Part shown: positions 31,292-35,229 of the stretch, piece after piece
Numbering within the stretch: position 1 is the stretch's first letter
Layout: each line of letters begins with the position of its first letter
Origin: Oscillospiraceae bacterium
GTDB taxonomy: Bacteria > Bacillota_A > Clostridia > Oscillospirales > Oscillospiraceae
DNA length: 35,229 nucleotides
Assembly (NCBI GenBank): GCA_017408725.1
Contig: JAFQUA010000063.1
Location: 1-35,229 of the forward strand
Reading direction: 5' to 3'
Notes under the pieces: model-generated
Told to the model about the DNA's origin: nothing
What the model saw: the letters and a program-made list of their open reading frames with translations, nothing else
Database searches by the model: none
Translations under genes and position numbers: made by a program

Positions 31292-31956
31292 ACGCGGCAA
31301 TTGGGGCGCTGCGTGAGGCAGGGATCCGGGCGGACAAGGCTTGGCCGGGACAGAAGATGCCGGTACCGGAAGGTGTTTTGGCCGCGGTGAGCCTGCAATT
31401 GGCAGATCGGACGGAGAAGTTGGAACAAGTGAAAATTTCTGTATTCGCTCCCGCTGTTATGGGTGGAAATGTGTGTGAAGCCGCAGGAAAGCAGGTGTGC
31501 GATGTTTTGCAGGCCATGGGCGCCAATTGCGTTCAAAATGCCTGCGGATTTCAGAGTAATACTGGTCTTTTTTGTGTGGAGGTACTGGGAAGTTTCTTAA
31601 CGGAGCAGCCTACCCAGCCGGATACGGAGCCGGTGGTGTATACTTTTTCTGCCATGGTCGCGGGGAAACCTGTGGACAATTTGGTCAGCGCCACAGCTTA
31701 CCGGATGTGGGATGAAGAAACCGGAATGGTGCTGGATACTTGGACGGTACAGCTGGTGGAGCAGATTACCGGAATGGAGGATGCTGCTCAGGTAGAAGAG
31801 CCTTTTGAGATCCGGCTGACGAGAAACGATCAGACGGATGTGTATTCCGGTTGCAACTGGAGCTCCTGGAGGCGGGTGTTGGATAGCAGTGGCTTGAAGC
31901 AGACCCGAAGCGCCATCGCACAAAGCAGAACGACACTGATAGTTGAAGATGAATGA
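31273..31956 (+). CDS. Last gene of phage head module, tail-completion-like
   Basis: 227 residues. The N-terminal half (AIVDAAIGALREAGIRADKAWPG followed by EQVKISVFAPAVMGG) looks like a small tail-terminator/minor protein. The second half is a beta-rich region ending in SWRRVLDSSGLKQTRSAIAQSRTTLIVEDE. No family can be named with confidence. A strong hairpin follows directly, and no tail-tube, tape-measure, fibre, holin or lysin gene comes after, so the module stops at the neck. Confidence 0.5.
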   Translation: MGYAIVDAAIGALREAGIRADKAWPGQKMPVPEGVLAAVSLQLADRTEKLEQVKISVFAPAVMGGNVCEAAGKQVCDVLQAMGANCVQNACGFQSNTGLFCVEVLGSFLTEQPTQPDTEPVVYTFSAMVAGKPVDNLVSATAYRMWDEETGMVLDTWTVQLVEQITGMEDAAQVEEPFEIRLTRNDQTDVYSGCNWSSWRRVLDSSGLKQTRSAIAQSRTTLIVEDE

Positions 31957-31961
31957 AAAAA

Positions 31962-31989
31962 ACGGCGGACCGGTTTTCCGGTCCGCCGT
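31962..31989. terminator. Shared terminator of phage module and isc operon
   Basis: ACGGCGGACCGG (31962-31973) pairs perfectly with CCGGTCCGCCGT (31978-31989) around TTTT. The T run is on the minus strand; on the plus strand the tail is AT-rich (AATATTATTTA). Confidence 0.82.
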
Positions 31990-31993
31990 AATA

Positions 31994-32407
31994 TTATTTA
32001 TACCCTTCTTTTAACAGATCTGCAAGGGTGATGCCTTCGAAGAATTCGTCGATCATTTTGTCCAGTTTGTCCCACATGGGCTTAGTGTGGCAGCATTCCG
32101 TACGGGAACAGGCGGAAGGTCCTTGGCTGGTGCAGCTGACTGCCGCAAGAGAACCTTCTGTCAGCTTTAAAATGGAGCCGATGGTATAGCCCTCGGGATT
32201 ACGGTTTAAACGGTAGCCGCCGCCTTTGCCGTGAACGGCATCCACAAAACCGGCCTTGCTGAGGACGGTCATGATGGATTCCAGGTACTTTTGAGACATA
32301 TTCTCCGATTCGGCGATCTCCTTCAGCGGGATGAACTCTTCTCGCTGCCGCTGTGCAAGGCAAACCATGACCCGCAGCGCATAGCGCCCCTTTGTCGATA
32401 CGATCAT
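31994..32407 (-). CDS. iscR: Rrf2-family Fe-S regulator, IscR-like
   Basis: 137-residue winged-helix Rrf2 protein. It opens MIVSTKGRYALRVMVCLAQ, with recognition helix SQKYLESIMTVLSKAGFV and wing HGKGGGYRL. Candidate cluster ligands are Cys92, Cys100, Cys105 (or 106) and His107, close to the Cys92-Cys98-Cys104-His107 set of E. coli IscR, so it probably senses Fe-S status. It is the last gene of the iscS-iscU-iscR operon, three bases after iscU, the reverse of the E. coli order. Two CCTA-N9-TAGG palindromes at the operon promoter are its likely targets. Confidence 0.88.
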   Translation of the reverse strand: MIVSTKGRYALRVMVCLAQRQREEFIPLKEIAESENMSQKYLESIMTVLSKAGFVDAVHGKGGGYRLNRNPEGYTIGSILKLTEGSLAAVSCTSQGPSACSRTECCHTKPMWDKLDKMIDEFFEGITLADLLKEGYK

Positions 32408-32410
32408 AGC

Positions 32411-32839
32411 TTAATCACAATGAGCACAATGCTCGCAGTCGGGGAACATGGTCTTGTCGTAAGGAATGTTGTTGCGGTCAAAGTAATCCTTCAGTGCGTT
32501 CTTGATGGCTTCTTCTGCCAGAACGGAGCAGTGAAGCTTATGTGCGGGCAGGCCGTCCAGTGCTTCGGCAACAGCTTTGTTGGTCAGAGCCATGGCTTCA
32601 TGAATGGACTTGCCCATGATCATTTCCGTGGCCATGGAGCTGGAGGCGATGGCGCTGCCGCAGCCAAAGGTTTCAAATTTAACATCAACGATTGTTTCGT
32701 TTTCGATCTTCAGATAGATCTTCATGATATCGCCGCACTTGGCATTGCCGACTTCGCCGATGCCGTCGGCATTTTCGATGACACCCACATTTCTCGGGTG
32801 CATGAAATGATCCATAACTTTTTCACTGTAAAGTGCCAT
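32411..32839 (-). CDS. iscU: Fe-S cluster scaffold IscU/NifU-type
   Basis: 142 residues. It carries the three cluster cysteines Cys35 (NAKCGD, with Asp37), Cys60 (FGCGSA) and Cys104 (HCSVLAEEA). The C-terminus ends DCEHCAHCD, an extra Cys/His-rich tail as in clostridial NifU-type scaffolds. It receives sulfur from the desulfurase encoded 14 bases upstream and passes assembled clusters to target proteins. Confidence 0.95.
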   Translation of the reverse strand: MALYSEKVMDHFMHPRNVGVIENADGIGEVGNAKCGDIMKIYLKIENETIVDVKFETFGCGSAIASSSMATEMIMGKSIHEAMALTNKAVAEALDGLPAHKLHCSVLAEEAIKNALKDYFDRNNIPYDKTMFPDCEHCAHCD

Positions 32840-32853
32840 AATTGTTCTCCTTG

Positions 32854-34044
32854 TTACAAAATATATTCCCGCTTACCGGTCTGCAGGTCACGCCAGACAG
32901 GGCTCATACCACGCAGGTATTCCACAACTTCGGGAACCACGGTAAGGATATGGTCGATTTCTTCTTCTGTGTTGTACTCGCTGAGGGAAAGACGCAGACT
33001 GCCGTGGGCAACATCGTGGACTCTGCCGATGGCCAGCAGCACATGGCTGGGATCCAGAGAGCCTGAGGTGCAGGCACTGCCGGAAGAGGCGCAGACGCCC
33101 TTCATGTCCAAAAGCAGCAGCAGACTTTCGCCTTCGATGCCCTCAAAGCAGAAGCTGGCATTACCGGGAAGACGGTTGACAGCATCACCGTTCAAAGCGC
33201 AGTGGGGGATCTTAGAAAGACCGGCGATCAGTTTGTCCCGCAGGGCAGTGACTTTTTCAGCGTTTTCTTCCAGATGGGCAACTGCTTCTTCCAGTGCGGC
33301 GGCAAGACCCATGATGCCGGGAATGTTTTCCGTACCGGCTCGTTTACCCCGCTCCTGAGCGCCGCCGTCGATCAGATTGGTCAGTGCCAGACCACGACGG
33401 CAGTACAGCGCGCCAACGCCCTTAGGCCCGTGGAACTTATGAGCGGACAGACTCAGCATGTCGATGTTCTGCTCTTTTACATTGATTCTAAGATGACCGA
33501 CAGCCTGCACGGCATCGGTGTGGAAAGGAACACCGGCTTCCTTGCAGATGGCGCCGATTTCCGGAATGGGAAGAACAGAGCCGATCTCGTTGTTGGCGTA
33601 CATGGTGGTGACGAGGCAGGTGTCCTCACGGATGGCATCCTTCACCTGCTGGGCAGTGATGTTGTGATTGTTCTTCACATCCAGATAGGTGACATCAAAA
33701 CCCTCTTTTTCCAGTTTCTGCAAGGTGTGCAGAACAGCATGGTGCTCAAAAGCGGTGGAAATGATGTGCTTTTTACCCTTGCGAGCACCGATGCGGGTTG
33801 CGGAAACAATCGCCTGATTATCCGCTTCGCTGCCGCCGGATGTGAAGTAGATCTCACGGGGCTCGCAGCCAAGGCAGGCAGCCACCCGGGCGCGGGCGTC
33901 TTCCAAGGCTTCCTTAGCTTCCTGACCAATAGAATGCAGGCTGGAAGGATTGCCATAAACAGAATCAAAATAAGGAATCATTGCTTGAATTGCCGCTTTG
34001 CTCATCTTTGTGGTAGCGGCATTATCGGCATATACTTGCAGCAT
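32854..34044 (-). CDS. iscS: Cysteine desulfurase IscS/NifS
   Basis: 396-residue PLP enzyme that removes sulfur from cysteine as an enzyme persulfide. PLP Lys203 is in LSLSAHKFHGPKG. His101 (FEHHAV) stacks on the cofactor. The persulfide Cys325 is in a flexible loop, SSGSACTSGSLDPSHV. Length is normal. ATG 34044 follows AGGAGG. It is first in the operon with iscU and iscR and is preceded by a consensus promoter with two matching palindromes. Confidence 0.96.
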   Translation of the reverse strand: MLQVYADNAATTKMSKAAIQAMIPYFDSVYGNPSSLHSIGQEAKEALEDARARVAACLGCEPREIYFTSGGSEADNQAIVSATRIGARKGKKHIISTAFEHHAVLHTLQKLEKEGFDVTYLDVKNNHNITAQQVKDAIREDTCLVTTMYANNEIGSVLPIPEIGAICKEAGVPFHTDAVQAVGHLRINVKEQNIDMLSLSAHKFHGPKGVGALYCRRGLALTNLIDGGAQERGKRAGTENIPGIMGLAAALEEAVAHLEENAEKVTALRDKLIAGLSKIPHCALNGDAVNRLPGNASFCFEGIEGESLLLLLDMKGVCASSGSACTSGSLDPSHVLLAIGRVHDVAHGSLRLSLSEYNTEEEIDHILTVVPEVVEYLRGMSPVWRDLQTGKREYIL

Positions 34045-34064
34045 ACGCGACCTCCTAATATTTT

Positions 34065-34115
34065 CCTAGTAAATTCATAGGTAATATAGCATCAGTTGCC
34101 TACTTTGTCAATAGG
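34065..34115 (-). promoter_or_regulatory. Promoter of the isc operon with twin CCTA-N9-TAGG boxes
   Basis: On the minus strand TTGACA (34106-34111), 17-base spacer, TATATT (34083-34088). CCTA-N9-TAGG occurs at 34099-34115, enclosing the -35, and again at 34065-34081, just past the -10. Each box is preceded by A on the coding side. Identical spacing and the flanking of the core promoter suggest cooperative repression by the IscR-like protein. Confidence 0.7.
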
Positions 34116-34215
34116 TAAATGCGAGATTTTTTAAAAGCTTAATATACCAGAAGAATTTGTGTTTATTTTCCAAATTTCGCGACTTTTTCAGCGGTTATCC
34201 GGAAACACGCTATGG

Positions 34216-34222
34216 CATATTA
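34216..34222 (+). promoter_or_regulatory. Possible forespore-type -10 element before spoIVB
   Basis: CATATTA fits the -10 pattern of sigma-F/sigma-G promoters, which control spoIVB in Bacillus, but no good -35 partner was found 17-18 bases upstream. Confidence 0.25.
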
Positions 34223-34251
34223 AGAGGGCAGACGAAATGGAGGGGTGAAAA

Positions 34252-35136
34252 ATGAAAAGGATTTTTATGCGTGTCGCATTCATAATGTTTTTAATAGGAA
34301 CAGTTTCTTTTTGTGCAAACGGAAAGGAATTGATACCGGTGGGACAGATTGTAGGACTGGAGTTACGGGACGGCAGTGTAGTGGTAGCTTCCTTTGATGA
34401 GGAATTGGGAAGCGGCTGCAGAGATGCGGGGGTGCAGATCGGTGATGAAATTTGTAAAATCGACGACATACAAATTCAATCTTCCGCGGATGTTCGCAAA
34501 GCACTGTCGCATTCTGATGGGGAGGTAAAGATTACGCTATCCCGGAACGGCAAAATCCATGAACTGCAGCTGCAGCCTAAGATAACAAAAGATGGTCCGA
34601 AGCTGGGGGTATATCTTCGTCAAGGTGTGACTGGGATTGGTACTGTGACGTGGTATGATGCCGAAACCGGAAGCTTTGGTACGCTGGGGCACGGTGTGAA
34701 TGATTCCAAAGGCAAGCTTTTGAAAATGAAGGAAGGGAAAGCCTACGATGCCAGAGTGCTGGCAGTACGAAAAGGAAAAGCGGGGGAGCCGGGGCAGCTG
34801 ATGGGAGCGGTAGAACGATTGGAACCCATCGGTGAATTGAAAAAGAATACACCGCAGGGCGTGTTTGGAAACAGTGCCGAGGGCTGGAAGGGAGAGGACT
34901 ATCCTGTTGCGGATTTTTCTCAGATCCGTACCGGAGAAGCAACAATCATTTCCACAGTATCCGGTATAGAGACTCGGGAATATTCTGTGGAAATCCTAAA
35001 AATTTATCCAAAATCCAGACAGACGGGGAGAAACATGCTGATCCGTGTCACGGATCCGGATCTTTTAGAATCTACCGGCGGCATTGTGCAGGGAATGGGA
35101 GTGAGTTATAATAAGGACAACCAATGGAACCCGTAG
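34252..35136 (+). pseudogene. spoIVB: SpoIVB-like sporulation protease, C-terminus damaged
   Basis: 294 codons of SpoIVB, the S55 peptidase made in the forespore that triggers sigma-K activation. It has an N-terminal membrane segment (about 5-21) and a PDZ domain (about 40-108). The protease part has GIGTVTWYDAETGSFGTLGHGV with His147, GQLMG, and IRVTDPDLLESTGGIVQGM. After GM the family reads SGSPII and continues about 40 residues. Here it reads GVSYNKDNQWNP and stops, although a Ser (285) remains near the catalytic position. Downstream in another frame RVLVPVPIFNDLENSLHQAQ (from about 35150) recalls the family's HVLVNDP...IFIENML ending. Indels near 35090-35150 are therefore likely. ATG 34252 follows GGAGGGG. 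The sequence ends before the matter can be settled. Confidence 0.65.
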
Positions 35137-35229
35137 CTTGCAAAGGGTTCTGGTGCCAGTCCCTATTTTCAATGACCTCGAGAATAGTTTGCATCAAGCG
35201 CAGATGCAATTGGACGGAATCGCCGGAAG

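Noticed and set aside
25718..32000. Integrase, att direct repeats or a complete prophage
   Set aside because: Both flanks of the head module were read and no recombinase, direct repeat pair or tRNA target was found.
1..35229. CRISPR array, retron or toxin-antitoxin locus
   Set aside because: No regularly spaced direct repeats, reverse transcriptase or toxin/antitoxin pair was seen; XRE genes here are fused to other domains.

Overview
The window looks like a chromosome segment from a spore-lineage, gut-type Clostridia bacterium, most likely Oscillospiraceae/Ruminococcaceae. This is inferred from moderate GC, strong Gram-positive ribosome sites, Spo0A-like and SpoIVB genes, small Cys-rich DUF1540 and DUF6472 proteins, Pro/Thr-rich surface lipoproteins and palindromic repeats of the kind common in that family. 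No rRNA, tRNA or CRISPR array was found.

Layout. 1-320: palindromic intergenic repeats. 320-4260: DUF1540 protein, an HtrA-type protease split by a one-base frameshift, a Spo0A-family response regulator and an LCP cell-wall ligase. 4511-4888: a BlaI/MecI-type repressor with no sensor partner. 4920-9588 (minus): a co-directional block of an HTH-membrane protein, 5-formyl-THF cyclo-ligase, a membrane protein, a DUF1643 protein, a DUF6472 protein and a large lipoprotein. A 281-bp inverted-repeat element interrupts this block. 9814-13644: a spermidine/putrescine importer (potA, potB and a fused potC-potD). 13687-14964 (minus): a CPA2-type antiporter, preceded by a probable independent small RNA. 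15627-17595: an XRE-HTH/sugar-kinase fusion followed by murQ, a muropeptide-recycling pair. 17645-18003: a possible decayed gene. 18157-19404: a membrane-anchored Cys-repeat protein. 19441-20289 (minus): an amidohydrolase. 20446-24550: MarR regulator plus a heterodimeric ABC exporter. 24584-25717 (minus): a penicillin-binding D,D-carboxypeptidase lipoprotein.

25873-31956 is a compact, intact phage head module: small and large terminase, portal, prohead protease, HK97-type capsid and three neck-type genes. It has no integrase, tail, lysis or replication genes. It sits between the carboxypeptidase and the iscS-iscU-iscR iron-sulfur operon (minus, 31994-34044), which carries two identical spaced palindromes at its promoter. 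The window ends in a SpoIVB-like gene whose C-terminus appears damaged.

The items most worth a second look are the tail-less capsid operon with an HTH-less small terminase, the XRE-kinase fusion with its repeated operator, the candidate small RNA upstream of the antiporter, the element splitting the folate-gene operon, and the paired iscS operators.
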